Source of the DNA: Sphaerisporangium perillae
GTDB lineage: Bacteria > Actinomycetota > Actinomycetes > Streptosporangiales > Streptosporangiaceae
Direction of reading: 5' to 3'
NCBI RefSeq assembly: GCF_023276435.1
Contig: NZ_JALLPO010000014.1
Span: 1-64,000 of the forward strand
Length of the DNA: 64,000 bases
Shown here: in pieces, positions 10,469-20,529 of the stretch
How positions within the stretch are numbered: the stretch's first letter is position 1
Layout: each line of letters opens with the position of its first letter
Notes under the pieces: generated by a model
Told to the model about the DNA's origin: nothing
What the model saw: the letters and a program-made list of their open reading frames with translations, nothing else
The model's database searches: none
Made by a program: the position numbers and the translations under genes

Positions 10469-10519
10469 ACCAGGTGTTCACCCGGGGCACGAACGCGAAG
10501 GCAGGGAGGTGAGCACGCG

Positions 10520-11530
10520 TTGCTCGATGAGCGTAAGCTTGCTGTTCTGCGCGCCGTTGTCGAGGACTACGTGTCCACCAACGAGCCGGTCGGGTCGAAG
10601 GCGTTGGCGGAGCGTCACAATCTGGGCGTCTCTCCGGCCACCGTGCGAAACGACATGGCCGTGCTCGAGGAGCAGGGCTACATCACACAACCCCACACCA
10701 GCGCGGGGCGGGTGCCCACCGACAAGGGGTACCGCCTGTTCGTCGACCGGCTGTCCCAGATCAAGCCGCTGTCGGCGGCCGAGCGCCGCGCGATCGAGAC
10801 GTTCCTCGCGGGCGCCGTCGATCTCGACGACGTGGTGACCCGTACGGTGCGGCTGCTGGCGCAGTTGACCCGGCAGGTGGCCGTGGTGCAGTACCCGTCG
10901 CTGATCCGTTCGGCGGTCCGGCACGTCGAGCTGGTCCCGCTGGCCGAGCGGCGTATCATGCTGGTGCTGATCACCAACACCGGGCGGGTCGAGCAGCGCG
11001 TCGTCGACCTTCCCGACGTGGTGGAGGACGACCGCATCGCGCATCTCCGGGCGGTGCTCAACGCCTGCCTCGACGGCTGCCGGCTGAGCCGGGTGCCCGA
11101 GACGGTCGCCGATCTGCAGGAGCGGCTCCCCGAGGAAGACCGGCCGGTGGCGGCCACGATACTTTCCGTGCTTCTCGAGACCCTGGTCGACCGGCACGAC
11201 GAGAAGATAGTCTTCGCCGGCGCGGCCAACCTCGCGGGCGACTTCAGTGTCGGCCTGCGCGAGGTGCTGGAGGCGCTGGAGGAGCAGGTCGTGCTGATGC
11301 GGCTGCTCGGCGAGGCGAACGACTCCGCCGCCCTCACCGTGCGCATCGGCTCGGAGAACCCCTACTCCGGGCTTCGCGGCACCTCGATCGTCGCAGCCGG
11401 GTACGGTTCGGGCGACAATGAACTGGCTCGGCTTGGAGTGCTGGGCCCGACGCGAATGGACTACCCGGTGACGATGGGAGCGGTGCGCGCAGTGGCACGC
11501 TATGTCGGCCAGATCCTGGCGGGGTCCTAG
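10520..11530 (+). CDS. hrcA: Heat-inducible transcription repressor HrcA
   Basis: A 336-residue repressor of class I heat-shock genes. The N-terminus is a winged helix (about residues 1-75, containing [17 protein letters not shown]-like sequence and [16 protein letters not shown]), followed by the GAF-like dimerisation domain with the late motif [12 protein letters not shown]. The start is the TTG at 10520, which gives the family N-terminus [14 protein letters not shown] and has GGAGGTGA about 8 bases upstream. A CIRCE operator lies 50 bases upstream. dnaJ begins on the base after the stop codon. Confidence 0.95.
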   Translation: MLDERKLAVLRAVVEDYVSTNEPVGSKALAERHNLGVSPATVRNDMAVLEEQGYITQPHTSAGRVPTDKGYRLFVDRLSQIKPLSAAERRAIETFLAGAVDLDDVVTRTVRLLAQLTRQVAVVQYPSLIRSAVRHVELVPLAERRIMLVLITNTGRVEQRVVDLPDVVEDDRIAHLRAVLNACLDGCRLSRVPETVADLQERLPEEDRPVAATILSVLLETLVDRHDEKIVFAGAANLAGDFSVGLREVLEALEEQVVLMRLLGEANDSAALTVRIGSENPYSGLRGTSIVAAGYGSGDNELARLGVLGPTRMDYPVTMGAVRAVARYVGQILAGS

Positions 11531-12670
11531 GTGGCCCGCGACTACTACGGCATCCTGGGGGTCCGCCGTGACGCCAGCCAGGACGAGATCAAGAAGGCGT
11601 ATCGGCGCCTCGCACGAGAGCTCCACCCTGACATCAACCCCGATCCTGAGACGCAGGAGCGCTTCAAGGAGATCAACCAGGCGTACGAGGTCCTGTCGGA
11701 CCCGAACAAGCGCCAGATGTTCGATCTCGGAGCCGACCCCTTCGGCGGGGCCGGGGCGGCCGGGGCCGGCGCGGCGGGCTTCGGCGCGGGCTTCCCGTTC
11801 AGCGACATCATGGACGCCTTCTTCGGCGGCGGTGGCGGGTCGCGAGGGCCCCGCTCGCGGGCCAGGCGCGGCCGCAACGCGACGATCCGCGTCGAGCTCG
11901 ACCTGTCGGAGTCCGCGTTCGGCACCACGCGCGAGCTGGTGGTGGACACCGCCGTGCTGTGCGAGGTGTGCCAGGGGTCGGGCGCCGCGGCGGGCACGCA
12001 TCCCGACACCTGCGACATGTGCCACGGCCGGGGCGAGATCTCCCAGGTCACCCGGTCGTTCCTCGGCCAGGTGATGACCGCGCGCCCCTGCCCGCAGTGC
12101 GGCGGCTTCGGCTCGGTCATCTCGCACCCCTGCCAGGAGTGCTCCGGGGACGGGCGGGTCCGCACCCGCCGGACGATCAAGGTTCGCATCCCGGCCGGCG
12201 TCGAGGACGGCACGCATATCCAGCTCGCCGGCGAGGGCGAGGTCGGTCCCGGCGGCGGCCCGCCCGGCGACCTGTTCCTCGAGATCGTCGAGCGGCCGCA
12301 CGAGATCTTCGAGCGGCGGGGCGACGACCTGCACTGCACGGTCCAGATCCCGATGACGGCCGCGGCTCTCGGCACGATCCTGACCGTCGAGACGCTCGAC
12401 GGCGCCGAGGAGATCGACGTGCGTCCGGGCACCCAGTCGGGCCAGGTCATCCCGTTGTACGGTCGCGGCATCCAGCGGCTCAACGAGACCGGCAGGGGCG
12501 ATCTGCTGATCCACTTCAACGTGGAGACGCCGAACCGCCTCGACCCGGCCCAGGAGGAGCTGCTCAAGGAGCTGGCCAAGCTGCGCGGCGAGGAGCGCCC
12601 GCCGGGCAAGTTCGCCCCCGGCCAGCAGGGTTTCTTCTCCCGGCTCAGGGACGCCTTCAACGGCCGATGA
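11531..12670 (+). CDS. dnaJ: Molecular chaperone DnaJ (DnaJ2 type, HrcA-linked)
   Basis: A 379-residue Hsp40 co-chaperone that delivers unfolded proteins to DnaK and stimulates its ATPase. It has a J domain (1-67, HPD at 32-34), a Gly/Phe-rich linker (about 70-105), four zinc-binding CxxCxGxG repeats (Cys144/147, 161/164, 187/190, 201/204) and C-terminal client-binding domains. The GTG start directly follows the hrcA stop, so translation is probably coupled. This is the second actinobacterial dnaJ type, separate from the dnaK-grpE-linked one. Confidence 0.96.
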   Translation: MARDYYGILGVRRDASQDEIKKAYRRLARELHPDINPDPETQERFKEINQAYEVLSDPNKRQMFDLGADPFGGAGAAGAGAAGFGAGFPFSDIMDAFFGGGGGSRGPRSRARRGRNATIRVELDLSESAFGTTRELVVDTAVLCEVCQGSGAAAGTHPDTCDMCHGRGEISQVTRSFLGQVMTARPCPQCGGFGSVISHPCQECSGDGRVRTRRTIKVRIPAGVEDGTHIQLAGEGEVGPGGGPPGDLFLEIVERPHEIFERRGDDLHCTVQIPMTAAALGTILTVETLDGAEEIDVRPGTQSGQVIPLYGRGIQRLNETGRGDLLIHFNVETPNRLDPAQEELLKELAKLRGEERPPGKFAPGQQGFFSRLRDAFNGR

Positions 12671-13392
12671 CCGTTCCCGTGTTCCTGGCCGGCGACCTGT
12701 CGGCGGAGGAGATCACCCTTTCCGGCGCCGAGGGCCGGCACGCCGCCACCGTGCGGCGGCTGCGCGCCGGTGAGCGTGTCGACCTGACCGACGGCAGGGG
12801 CGCGGTCGCCGAATGCGTCGTGGACGATGTCGCGAAGGACTCGCTCCGGCTGCGGGTGCTCGGCCGCCGTGAGGTGCCCGCGCCCGCGCCGCGTCTCGTC
12901 GTCGTCCAGGGGCTGCCCAAGGGCGACCGGGGCGAGCTGGCGGTCGAGATGATGACCGAGGCCGGGGTGGACGTCATCGTCCCGTGGGCGGCCGCCCGGA
13001 GCGTGACCCAGTGGAAGGGCGACCGCGCGGCGAAGGCCCTGGCCCGCTGGCGCTCCACCGCCAGGGAGGCCGGCAAGCAGGCGCGGCGGTTCCACCTGCC
13101 GGAGGTCGCCGAGCAGGCGACGACGGCCGAGGTGGCGGCCCTGCTGCGCGGCGCGGCCGTCGCGGCCGTGCTCCACGAGGAGGCCGCCGAGCCGCTGTCG
13201 GGCCTCGAGCTGCCGGCGACCGGTGACATCGTCGTGGTGGTCGGCCCCGAAGGGGGCATCACCGACGACGAGATCAAGCGTTTCAGGGAGGCCGGCGCCA
13301 CGCCGGCCCTGCTGGGCCCGACCGTGCTGCGCACTTCCACGGCGGGCGTGGCCGCCGCCGCCGTGCTCCTCACCCGCTCGGGCCGCTGGTGA
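12667..13392 (+). CDS. rsmE: 16S rRNA (uracil-1498-N3)-methyltransferase
   Basis: A 241-residue SPOUT-class methyltransferase that makes m3U1498 in 16S rRNA using SAM. The N-terminal PUA-like domain (about 1-75) is followed by the trefoil-knot domain with [13 protein letters not shown] and [11 protein letters not shown], the SAM-binding knot loops of RsmE. The ATG overlaps the dnaJ stop (ATGA). The hrcA-dnaJ-rsmE order is common in Gram-positive bacteria. Confidence 0.94.
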   Translation: MTVPVFLAGDLSAEEITLSGAEGRHAATVRRLRAGERVDLTDGRGAVAECVVDDVAKDSLRLRVLGRREVPAPAPRLVVVQGLPKGDRGELAVEMMTEAGVDVIVPWAAARSVTQWKGDRAAKALARWRSTAREAGKQARRFHLPEVAEQATTAEVAALLRGAAVAAVLHEEAAEPLSGLELPATGDIVVVVGPEGGITDDEIKRFREAGATPALLGPTVLRTSTAGVAAAAVLLTRSGRW

Positions 13393-13469
13393 CCGCCCCG
13401 GCCCGCCGAAGAGAGCAGGTCCGCTGGTAACCGTCTAGGCCGGCCGAAGAGGCCAGGTCCCGCTAGTGA

Positions 13470-13491
13470 CCTCCCCGGCCCGCCGGGGAGG
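13470..13491. terminator. Bidirectional terminator hairpin
   Basis: CCTCCCCGG (13470-13478), a CCCG loop, then CCGGGGAGG (13483-13491): a perfect 9-bp stem between the convergent rsmE operon and the sigma-partner gene. The bases just before it contain two imperfect GGCC-rich direct repeats. Confidence 0.65.
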
Positions 13492-14193
13492 CTAGGTCTG
13501 CGGGGCGGTGTTGTCGGACTCGGTGGTCATCATTGGGGTGGCCACCGGAGGCGCGGTGTCGGTGGGGGGCGGCGAGGGGTCCACGGTCGGCTCCACCGTC
13601 GGCTTGGAGGACGCCGTGATCTTCGGCGTGGGGGTGGGACTCGGCGACCGCGTGGGCGTGGGTGTGGAATCGGGCCTGGTGGTCGCCTCGGGCCCGGAGT
13701 CGGTGGCCGTGGGCTCCGCGCAGGGCTGCGGGGACTCGCCCGCCTCCGGCTCCACGGCCGTCGGGGCCACGGTGGCGCAGTCGTTGCCCGGCGAGGTCGT
13801 CACGGTGGGCTTGGGCGCCACCGGGGACGGTGTCGGGGTCGTCACGGGGGTCGCCCCCGGCCGCTGGGACCCGCCGACGGGCGACTGGACGCCGTTCCAC
13901 GGGCGGCGGGTGCTCGACTCGTCGGGCGGCGAGGTGTCGAACTGGACGGGCACGATCTGCTGGTCGGTGAACTGCTCTCGCAGGTCGGGGACGACCATCA
14001 CCACCGTGGCGGCCACCAGGACGGCTCCGAACGCCGATGCGGCGGCCCGCCACCAAAAAATGCCCCGCACGTCGCGCTGCTCGATGCGCGTGCGGATGAT
14101 CTGCAGTCCTTCTGCGGAGGGCACGACAGAATCCGCCTCCGCGCGCAAGACACGGCGGAGGACCTCGCCGTACTCGTCGGGGGACTCGGTCAT
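13492..14193 (-). CDS. Membrane partner (probable anti-sigma-like protein) of the adjacent ECF sigma factor
   Basis: A 233-residue single-pass protein: a cytoplasmic N-terminus of about 46 residues (MTESPDEYGEVLRRVLRAEAD), one transmembrane helix (about 47-69) and a long external tail rich in Pro, Thr and Ser. Its ATG overlaps the sigma-factor stop codon by ATGA, the usual arrangement for a sigma factor and its regulator. No zinc-binding HxxxCxxC anti-sigma motif is visible, so the regulatory role is inferred from context only. Confidence 0.65.
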   Translation of the reverse strand: MTESPDEYGEVLRRVLRAEADSVVPSAEGLQIIRTRIEQRDVRGIFWWRAAASAFGAVLVAATVVMVVPDLREQFTDQQIVPVQFDTSPPDESSTRRPWNGVQSPVGGSQRPGATPVTTPTPSPVAPKPTVTTSPGNDCATVAPTAVEPEAGESPQPCAEPTATDSGPEATTRPDSTPTPTRSPSPTPTPKITASSKPTVEPTVDPSPPPTDTAPPVATPMMTTESDNTAPQT

Positions 14194-14795
14194 GACAATT
14201 GCTCCAGTGTCGTGCGTAGTGCGGCCATGCCGCGGGCTGTGTGGCTCTTCACCGCACCCTTGCTGATGCCCATGGCGTGGGCGATCTCGGCTTCCGAGAG
14301 ATCGCCGTAGTAACGCAGCACCAGTGCCTCGCGCTGCCTGGTCGGAAGCCCGCGAAGCGCCTCGATGACGGCGGACCGCTCGAGCTCTCCTATGGCTCCG
14401 TTCTCCGCGCTCGGCGCGTCGGGAAGCCCCTTGGGGGCGTACTTCTCCACGACGGCACGATGACGGAGCACTGAGCGCGATCGGTTGACGACCGACTGGC
14501 GCAAGTAGGCGAGTGCCTTGTCGGTGTCGCGCAGGCGCCGCCATGCCCCATGAAGGGCGACGAACGCGTCCTGCACGACTTCCTCCGCGGTCGCGCTATC
14601 GCGGACCAACAGCATGGCGAGACGCACAAGCGACCGATAATGGGCGCTGTAGAGCGCCGTAACGGCCATGTCGGCGTCCCATCCGACGGGCACCGCCCCG
14701 AGCGACCTTTCGGCCACCAGGGTCTCGGTGGTCACATCTGTTGGACGCACGGCCTTCCCAGAGGGTTTACGCTCTGGCGGTTCTTTAGGGGGCAT
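14190..14795 (-). CDS. ECF RNA polymerase sigma factor (SigE family)
   Basis: A 201-residue sigma factor. Region 2 contains LYSAHYRSLVRLAMLLVRD and AEEVVQDAFVALHGAW; region 4 contains LRGLPTRQREALVLRYYGD, then the helix-turn-helix AEIAHAMGISKGAVKSHTARG. This matches the actinobacterial SigE-like ECF group. ATG 14795 was chosen because the open frame upstream runs into the divergent promoter region. The ATGA overlap with the membrane partner indicates a two-gene unit; the stress it senses is not evident. Confidence 0.85.
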   Translation of the reverse strand: MPPKEPPERKPSGKAVRPTDVTTETLVAERSLGAVPVGWDADMAVTALYSAHYRSLVRLAMLLVRDSATAEEVVQDAFVALHGAWRRLRDTDKALAYLRQSVVNRSRSVLRHRAVVEKYAPKGLPDAPSAENGAIGELERSAVIEALRGLPTRQREALVLRYYGDLSEAEIAHAMGISKGAVKSHTARGMAALRTTLEQLS

Positions 14796-14905
14796 GACCC
14801 AGTTGTGTCCTCGCCGGTGGCCTGGCCGACACTTACCGCTTACTGACGCTGAAGTGTCGCACACCAACCCTAGCGGGTGGATCTTTCCACGGGACCTACT
14901 CGGTA

Positions 14906-14935
14906 TTACCGATTGGCAACAGAGGTGACTAGCAT
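14906..14935 (+). promoter_or_regulatory. Candidate leaderless promoter for the HIT gene
   Basis: TTACCG (14906-14911) and TAGCAT (14930-14935) are separated by 18 bases, and the -10 ends 6 bases before the GTG at 14942. That spacing predicts a transcript starting at or next to the start codon, which is common in actinobacteria. Confidence 0.35.
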
Positions 14936-14941
14936 TCGGGC

Positions 14942-15286
14942 GTGACAGACTGCCTGTTCTGCAAGATCGTGACCAAGGAGATCCCGGCCACGATCGTCTA
15001 CGAGACCGACCGCACGGTGGCCTTCAGGGACGTCAACCCCCAGGCGCCGACCCACGTGCTCGTGATCCCCAAGGGGCACTACGAGAACACCGCGGCCCTG
15101 GCGGCGGCGGACGAGGGGCTCGCCGACGAGGTGCTGAAGACGGCGCACGCGGTCGCCGTCCAGGAAGGCGTGGCCGACACCGGCTACCGCCTGGTCTTCA
15201 ACACCGGTCCGCAGGCCGGCCAGACGGTCTTCCACGTGCACGGGCACGTGGTCGGCGGCCGTGACCTCCAGTGGCCTCCGGGTTGA
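14942..15286 (+). CDS. HIT-family nucleotide hydrolase/transferase (HinT-like)
   Basis: A 114-residue protein starting MTDCLFCKIVTKEIP with the histidine triad HVHGHVVGG (His98, His100, His102), which places it in the HinT branch that hydrolyses AMP-lysine-type phosphoramidates. The length and the CxxC-like N-terminus (Cys4, Cys7) fit HinT. It lies upstream of phoH, a frequent actinobacterial neighbour. The start GTG 14942 appears leaderless. Confidence 0.92.
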   Translation: MTDCLFCKIVTKEIPATIVYETDRTVAFRDVNPQAPTHVLVIPKGHYENTAALAAADEGLADEVLKTAHAVAVQEGVADTGYRLVFNTGPQAGQTVFHVHGHVVGGRDLQWPPG

Positions 15287-15439
15287 GCCGAGCCCGGATA
15301 CCATGTGGTTGATAGCGGTGCGGCCGGGCCGGATGCCGGGCGGCTGAACGCCGTCGAGCGACCGCGACACACGCGCCCATAATCAGCGCGACACACACGT
15401 ACATCAGACCGGGAGGCGAGCAGGCCGTAAGGGCCGCCC

Positions 15440-16513
15440 ATGTCCGAGTCATACGAACCCCGTAGCGCGCCCAATGGCGCGCAGACCAGCGAACCGCCGC
15501 GAACCAAAGGCCCGTCCCGCACGCAGGCCAAGGTGGTGATCCCCGACGAGCACTCGATGGTGACCATCCTCGGTTCCCGCGACGAGCTGCTGCGGGTCAT
15601 CGAGGGCGCGTTCCGCGCGGACGTCCACGTCCGCGGCAACGAGATCACCATCAGTGGTAGCCCTGAGGAGAGCAGCCTGGTCGTGCGGCTGTTCGAGGAG
15701 ATGGTCGAGCTCGTACGGTCCGGAGCGCAGCTCACCACCGACGCCGTGGAGCGCAGCATCGCCATGCTGCGCATGAGCTCCGGCCGCCCGGCCGACGTGC
15801 TGTCGCTGGACATCCTGTCCTCGCGCGGCCGCACGATCCGTCCCAAGACGGTGAACCAGAAGCGGTACGTCGACGCGATCGACAAGCACACCGTCGTCTT
15901 CGGCATCGGCCCGGCGGGCACGGGCAAGACCTACCTGGCGATGGCCAAGGCCGTTAAGGCCCTCCAGGCCAAGGAGGTCAACCGCATCATCCTCACCCGG
16001 CCGGCGGTCGAGGCGGGGGAGCGGCTGGGCTTCCTGCCGGGCACGCTGTACGAGAAGATCGACCCTTATCTGCGCCCGCTGTACGACGCGCTCCACGACA
16101 TGCTCGACCCCGACTCGATCCCGCGCCTGATGGCGGCGGGCACGATCGAGGTGGCTCCGCTGGCGTACATGCGCGGGCGCACGCTCAACGACGCCTTCAT
16201 CATCCTGGACGAGGCGCAGAACACCTCCCCCGAGCAGATGAAGATGTTCCTCACCCGCCTGGGGTTCAGCGCGAAGATCGTCGTCACGGGTGACGTCACC
16301 CAGATCGACCTTCCCGGCGGCCAGGACAGCGGCCTGAAGGTCGTCCAGGATATCCTGGAGGGCATTCCGGACATCCATTTCTGCAGGCTGACGAGCGCGG
16401 ACGTCGTGCGGCACAAGCTGGTGAGCGACATCATCGACGCCTACAGCCGCCACGATCTCGCGACCGCCGAGCCGCATGCGATCAAGGGCGGCAAGCGCCC
16501 GCGGGGGAGATAA
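15440..16513 (+). CDS. phoH: PhoH-like ATPase
   Basis: A 357-residue protein with a KH-like N-terminal region (about 35-115) and a RecA-type P-loop core: Walker A GPAGTGKT (157-164), [15 protein letters not shown], and Walker [10 protein letters not shown]. PhoH proteins are predicted RNA-processing ATPases and in many genomes precede ybeY, as here. ATG 15440 was chosen from family N-termini; the ribosome-binding site is weak. The ybeY start lies 8 bases after the stop. Confidence 0.93.
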   Translation: MSESYEPRSAPNGAQTSEPPRTKGPSRTQAKVVIPDEHSMVTILGSRDELLRVIEGAFRADVHVRGNEITISGSPEESSLVVRLFEEMVELVRSGAQLTTDAVERSIAMLRMSSGRPADVLSLDILSSRGRTIRPKTVNQKRYVDAIDKHTVVFGIGPAGTGKTYLAMAKAVKALQAKEVNRIILTRPAVEAGERLGFLPGTLYEKIDPYLRPLYDALHDMLDPDSIPRLMAAGTIEVAPLAYMRGRTLNDAFIILDEAQNTSPEQMKMFLTRLGFSAKIVVTGDVTQIDLPGGQDSGLKVVQDILEGIPDIHFCRLTSADVVRHKLVSDIIDAYSRHDLATAEPHAIKGGKRPRGR

Positions 16514-16521
16514 GAAACACC

Positions 16522-17001
16522 ATGAGTATCGAGGTGGCCAACGAGTCGGGCGTGGAGATCGACGAATCCTCGCTCGTGAAGCTGGCCGGTCACGTGCTCG
16601 GGCGCATGGGCATCCACCCACTGGCCGAGCTTTCCATCCTCATCGTGGACGAGGCGGCGATGTCCCAGCTCCACGAGCAGTGGATGGGCGAGCCCGGGCC
16701 GACGGACGTGCTGGCCTTCCCGATGGACGAGCTGCGGCCGAACTCCGGAGGCTCCCGCCAGGACGGCGACGCCCCGCTCGACCCGGCGTTGCTGGGCGAT
16801 GTGGTGCTGTGCCCGCAGGTCGCGGCCAAGCAGGCCGCCGAGGCCGGCCACAGCACCCGCGAGGAGCTGGAGCTCCTCTGCACACACGGCATCCTGCACC
16901 TCCTCGGCTACGACCACGCCGAGCCCGAGGAGCACGCTGAGATGTTCGGCCTTCAGGGCGAGTTGCTCGAGGCGTGGCGGGAGGTGCGGCGGGAGCCGTG
17001 A
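16522..17001 (+). CDS. ybeY: Endoribonuclease YbeY (rRNA maturation factor)
   Basis: A 159-residue metal-dependent RNase involved in 16S rRNA 3'-end maturation and ribosome quality control. The signature [11 protein letters not shown] holds the zinc ligands His122, His126 and His132. The stretch [10 protein letters not shown] is also typical. The stop codon overlaps the corC start by GTGA, so phoH-ybeY-corC form one transcription and translation unit. Confidence 0.95.
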   Translation: MSIEVANESGVEIDESSLVKLAGHVLGRMGIHPLAELSILIVDEAAMSQLHEQWMGEPGPTDVLAFPMDELRPNSGGSRQDGDAPLDPALLGDVVLCPQVAAKQAAEAGHSTREELELLCTHGILHLLGYDHAEPEEHAEMFGLQGELLEAWREVRREP

Positions 17002-18305
17002 GTTCCCCCAGCGGGTGGTTGCTGTCGGCCGCCCTACTGATCTTCCTCGGTGGCCTGCTGGCCAGCGCTGAGACGGCCCTGGCCCGCATCTCCCGGGTGC
17101 GCGCCGAGGAGTTCGCGCGCAAGGGGAAGCGGGGCGCGCAGCGACTGCGGGCCATCGTGGCCGACCCGCCGCGCTACCTCAACCTGCTGCTGCTGCTCCG
17201 CCTCAGCTGCGAGCTGATCGCCACGGTGATCGCGACGCTGCTCTTCATCGACTGGTTCGGTGACAAGGGCCAGGCGTACGCCGCGGCCGCCGGCGTCATG
17301 ATCCTGATCAGCTACGTCATCGTCGGCGTCTCGCCGCGCACCCTCGGCCGCCAGCACGCCGAGCCGGTCGCGCTGGCGAGCGCCCCCATCGTGTACGGGC
17401 TGACGCGCATCTTCGGGCCGCTGCCCAAGCTGCTCATCCTGCTCGGCAACGCGCTCACCCCCGGCAAGGGCTTCCGCGACGGCCCGTTCACCTCGGAGGC
17501 CGAGCTGCGCGACCTGGTCGACCTGGCCGAGGAACGCCGGGTCATCGAACCCGACGAGCGCCAGATGATCCACTCGGTGTTCGAGCTGGGCGACACGCTC
17601 GTCCGCGAGGTGATGGTGCCGCGCACGGACATGGTGTTCATCGAACGCGGCAAGACCCTCTCCCAGGCCCTCTCGCTCGCGCTGCGCAGCGGTTTCTCGC
17701 GCATCCCCGTGGTCGGCGAGAACGAGGACGACGTCGTCGGCATCGCCTACCTCAAGGACATCGTCAGCCGGGTGCACGAGGCGACCGCCGGCGGCGCCGA
17801 GCAGGAGAAGGTCGGATCGCTCATGCGGCCGGCCACCTACGTGCCGGAGAGCAAGCCGATCGACGAGCTCCTGCGCGAGATGCAGGCACGCCAGATCCAC
17901 CTCGCCATCGTGATCGACGAGTACGGCGGCACGGCCGGGCTGGTCACCATCGAGGACGTCCTGGAGGAGATCGTCGGTGAGATCACCGACGAGTACGACC
18001 AGGAGGCCCCGCGCGTCGAATGGCTGGACGACGGCAGCGCCCGGGTGACGGCCCGGCTGTCGATCGACGAGCTGGGCGAGCTTTTCGGCATCGAGTTGGA
18101 GGTCGACGACGTCGACACGGTCGGCGGCCTGCTGGCCCACGCCCTCGGCCGCGTCCCCATCGCGGGCTCACGCGCCACCGTCGATGGACTCAGCCTGACC
18201 GCCGAGAGCACCGCCGGCCGCCGCAACCGCATCAGCACGGTCGTCGTCCAACGCGTGATCCCCGTACCAGACCTCCCCATCCCCGCCTCCGCCGAACACG
18301 ACTGA
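16998..18305 (+). CDS. CorC/HlyC-type CNNM transporter-like membrane protein
   Basis: A 435-residue protein. The N-terminal CNNM/DUF21 membrane domain (about residues 5-190, with three or four helices) is followed by a paired CBS domain (about 205-330, [15 protein letters not shown] and [24 protein letters not shown]) and a C-terminal CorC_HlyC domain. Such proteins are implicated in Mg2+/Co2+ handling; the old name hemolysin is misleading. The GTG at 16998 overlaps the ybeY stop. In many actinobacteria the cytidine-deaminase-like gene and era come next, but here about 40 kb of secretion genes intervene. Confidence 0.9.
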   Translation: MSSPSGWLLSAALLIFLGGLLASAETALARISRVRAEEFARKGKRGAQRLRAIVADPPRYLNLLLLLRLSCELIATVIATLLFIDWFGDKGQAYAAAAGVMILISYVIVGVSPRTLGRQHAEPVALASAPIVYGLTRIFGPLPKLLILLGNALTPGKGFRDGPFTSEAELRDLVDLAEERRVIEPDERQMIHSVFELGDTLVREVMVPRTDMVFIERGKTLSQALSLALRSGFSRIPVVGENEDDVVGIAYLKDIVSRVHEATAGGAEQEKVGSLMRPATYVPESKPIDELLREMQARQIHLAIVIDEYGGTAGLVTIEDVLEEIVGEITDEYDQEAPRVEWLDDGSARVTARLSIDELGELFGIELEVDDVDTVGGLLAHALGRVPIAGSRATVDGLSLTAESTAGRRNRISTVVVQRVIPVPDLPIPASAEHD

Positions 18306-18766
18306 TCCGGCGGCGGTCAGGCTGCCGCTGTCGGTGTACCCGGGCCGGCCCGCGCGCTGCAAGCGAGTGTTCCGCGCCCGTGGTCCGGCTTCCGTTCGGT
18401 TGGAGGGCTCTATGGGGCGAATACCGGCATATGAGTCAAGCGGGCTTTAAGTGACTTGCAAGTGGCGCATGGGAGCTTTCTTCCAGGCGCCCAATGGCTC
18501 GGGGCGCCGGTAAGGGGGAGGGCCGGTGTGCCGGGGAGGGGTTCGCGGGACACTGGGAGGGCCGGGGGGAAGCGTGGCGGCCCTGGCCGGGTGACCGGCC
18601 GGGGCACGGCACGCCAAAAGGGTGCCTCCGCCTGCGCTGGGCAGGTGGGGGCACCCTTTTGGCATCCGTTCCGTGCTCGACGCGACGGGTGGTGGCCATC
18701 CGTAACCGACGTTGGAACTCGTCGCGACGGGATGGTCGGGGTCCCGTCGCGACGGATGGTGGCCGG
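18306..18766. other. Intergenic spacer at the left edge of the T7SS locus
   Basis: A stretch of 461 bases with no supported gene between the convergent corC and PPE-like genes. It holds the long hairpin at 18614-18662 and, to its right, two copies of an imperfect repeat built from GACGG(G/A)TGGTGGCC (near 18677 and 18755) interleaved with two CGTCGCGACGG palindromes (near 18720 and 18746). No integrase, tRNA or clean attachment site was seen. Confidence 0.5.
18614..18662. terminator. Long hairpin, probable bidirectional terminator
   Basis: CCAAAAGGGTGCC (18614-18626) and GGCACCCTTTTGG (18650-18662) form a perfect 13-bp stem around a 23-base loop that can itself fold (CCGCCTGC with GCAGGTGG). 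The A4/T4 ends give a short U run in either direction, as expected for a shared terminator between corC and the convergent secretion operon. Confidence 0.6.
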
Positions 18767-20101
18767 TCAGCAGATCACGGTCGGGGCGACATGGTCGTCG
18801 GTGCCCCAGTCGCTCTCGTCTCCGGTCAGCCAGGTGCTGCGCTCGCGGTCCTGGTTCTGCTCGCCGCCCTGGCCGCCGCCCATCGGCATGAACGGCATGC
18901 CGCCCATCCCGTTGGCTCCTGTGGCGGCACGCGCGAGGTTCTGACCGGCGGCGCCCGTCAGCCCTGAGCCGCTGCCGAAGGCGGTGCCGCCGTTGAGGCC
19001 GGAGCTGCCGGAGCCCAGCGGTCCCGTCCCCACGCCCGTGGGGCTGGTGAGGCCGGTCCCGTTCAGGCCCGTCGGCGAGTTGAGCCCGGTGGTGTTCGGG
19101 TTCGAGAGGGTCGGCGTGTTGAGACCGGTCGTGTTGAGCGCGGGGTTGTTCAGTCCGGTGGAGGGGTCGAGCCCGGCCAGGTTGGTGGAGCGGGGGTCGG
19201 TCCCGGTCCCAGCGGTGCCCGTGCCGCCGTTCGCTCCGGTTCCGTTCTGCCCACCGGTGGGGTCGTTGAGGCCACCTGGGACGTTCGTCCCGGTCCCACC
19301 GGTGCCCGTGCCGTTCCCGGTGCCGTTCCCCGTTCCTGTCCCATTGCCCGTGCCCGTGCCGTCCCCCGTGCTACCGGGAAGGGTGGTCGAGCCGTCGCCC
19401 GGAAGGCCGCTCGTGCCGTCGGTCCCGGTGCCCGTGCCTGTGCCGGTCGGGTCGTACGCGGAGCCGCTGGGGTAGGTGGTCCCGCCCGTCCCGATACCCT
19501 TATAGGGATCGCCGCCGCCCTTGTAGGTGGTCTGGGTGACGGGCGGTGGGACTGGCGCGCCGGGGGCGGGAAGCACCATGGTGACGTCCGGCGGCAGCGA
19601 GTCGTACACGGGCACCATCTTGGCGTTGAGCTCTTCGAGCTTCTTGCGGGCGAGCTCGTTCTCCGAGTCCCAGGTGCCCATGCCCTCCGAAGCCCAGCCC
19701 CACCAGTCGTCGTCCCAGCTGGCTGCACCGCTGTCCGGGAGGCTGGCCTTGGCCTTGGACAACTCGTCGGCGTAATCCTTGTGTGCGGCTCCCACCGTCC
19801 GGGCCCGCGCCGCGAGCTCACGGGAAGAGGCGTGCAGCAGCCGTAGCGCCTCCTGGGCCTGCTTCGCCGACGGGCCCTTCCAGTGCTTGGCCATCTCCTT
19901 GGCAGTCTGCTCGATGAGTTTATGGGTGCCTTCGAGCACGCTGGCCGCCGAGATATAGGCGTTTCCGGCCTCGGCCACGGAACCTGGATCGGTGTTCTGC
20001 AGCTTCTTCCGTACGCTCTCGACGCCGCCATAGGTGCCGGAGTCTCCGCTTGGTGCGGAGGTGCCCAACCTGATCGGTTGAATCTCGCTGATGCGATCCA
20101 T
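18767..20101 (-). CDS. PPE-like T7SS substrate with Gly/Thr/Asn-rich tail
   Basis: A 444-residue protein. The first about 130 residues are helical and resemble a WXG100/PPE domain (HWKGPSAKQAQEALRLLH carries the W-x-G turn). There follows a WDDDWWGWASEGMG segment, a low-complexity Gly/Thr/Asn/Ser tail (about 190-400) and a distinct acidic end with STWLTGDESDWG and APTVI. A similar acidic end occurs on WXG100-type T7SS proteins of streptomycetes (my recollection). It is the last gene of the eccB-esx-esx operon, so it is probably an exported substrate. Start ATG 20101; a TTG three codons upstream is possible. Confidence 0.7.
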   Translation of the reverse strand: MDRISEIQPIRLGTSAPSGDSGTYGGVESVRKKLQNTDPGSVAEAGNAYISAASVLEGTHKLIEQTAKEMAKHWKGPSAKQAQEALRLLHASSRELAARARTVGAAHKDYADELSKAKASLPDSGAASWDDDWWGWASEGMGTWDSENELARKKLEELNAKMVPVYDSLPPDVTMVLPAPGAPVPPPVTQTTYKGGGDPYKGIGTGGTTYPSGSAYDPTGTGTGTGTDGTSGLPGDGSTTLPGSTGDGTGTGNGTGTGNGTGNGTGTGGTGTNVPGGLNDPTGGQNGTGANGGTGTAGTGTDPRSTNLAGLDPSTGLNNPALNTTGLNTPTLSNPNTTGLNSPTGLNGTGLTSPTGVGTGPLGSGSSGLNGGTAFGSGSGLTGAAGQNLARAATGANGMGGMPFMPMGGGQGGEQNQDRERSTWLTGDESDWGTDDHVAPTVIC

Positions 20102-20130
20102 GTCGCCCAATCGTTTAGCTGCCGATTACG

Positions 20131-20529
20131 TCACGTTTCGGCGGTACCCACATCGCTCGCCTGCTCGGCGCTACCCAGGTTGGTGAAGGCCGCCCTGGCC
20201 ACGGCGAGCGCGGCCTCGTACTGGGCGACGAGCTTGTCATAGCTCGTCGTGAGCCCTGTGTGGGCCTGGCTGAACACACCGTGAAGCTGCATGGCCGCGT
20301 CCCACTCGCCCATGTGCGCGGGTGCGACCGTGCCGTGCGTCTTGAAATGCTGCGCCGTGCCGGCCTTGTAGCCCCTCAGCTGCTCGATATCGTCTTCGAG
20401 CGCCTTGAGGAGGTTCTTGACGGACGGGTGATGGACGTCGACCCCGTCCTTGTCCTCGTCGCCGGGCCAGCTGCCATCGATGTAGAAGATGGAATAGCCG
20501 CCGCCGCCGCCGCTGTCCTGCATATTCAT
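20131..20529 (-). CDS. Small WXG100-like helical protein in the T7SS operon
   Basis: A 132-residue protein: a Gly-rich start (MNMQDSGGGGGYSIFYIDGSWPGDEDKDG), then two predicted helices (VHHPSVKNLLKALEDDIEQLRG and FSQAHTGLTTSYDKLVAQYEAALAVARAAF). Its size and helical-hairpin layout fit an ESAT-6-like partner, but the W-x-G turn is replaced by EWDAAMQ. It sits between the Esx pair and the PPE-like gene. No named family recognised. Confidence 0.65.
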   Translation of the reverse strand: MNMQDSGGGGGYSIFYIDGSWPGDEDKDGVDVHHPSVKNLLKALEDDIEQLRGYKAGTAQHFKTHGTVAPAHMGEWDAAMQLHGVFSQAHTGLTTSYDKLVAQYEAALAVARAAFTNLGSAEQASDVGTAET

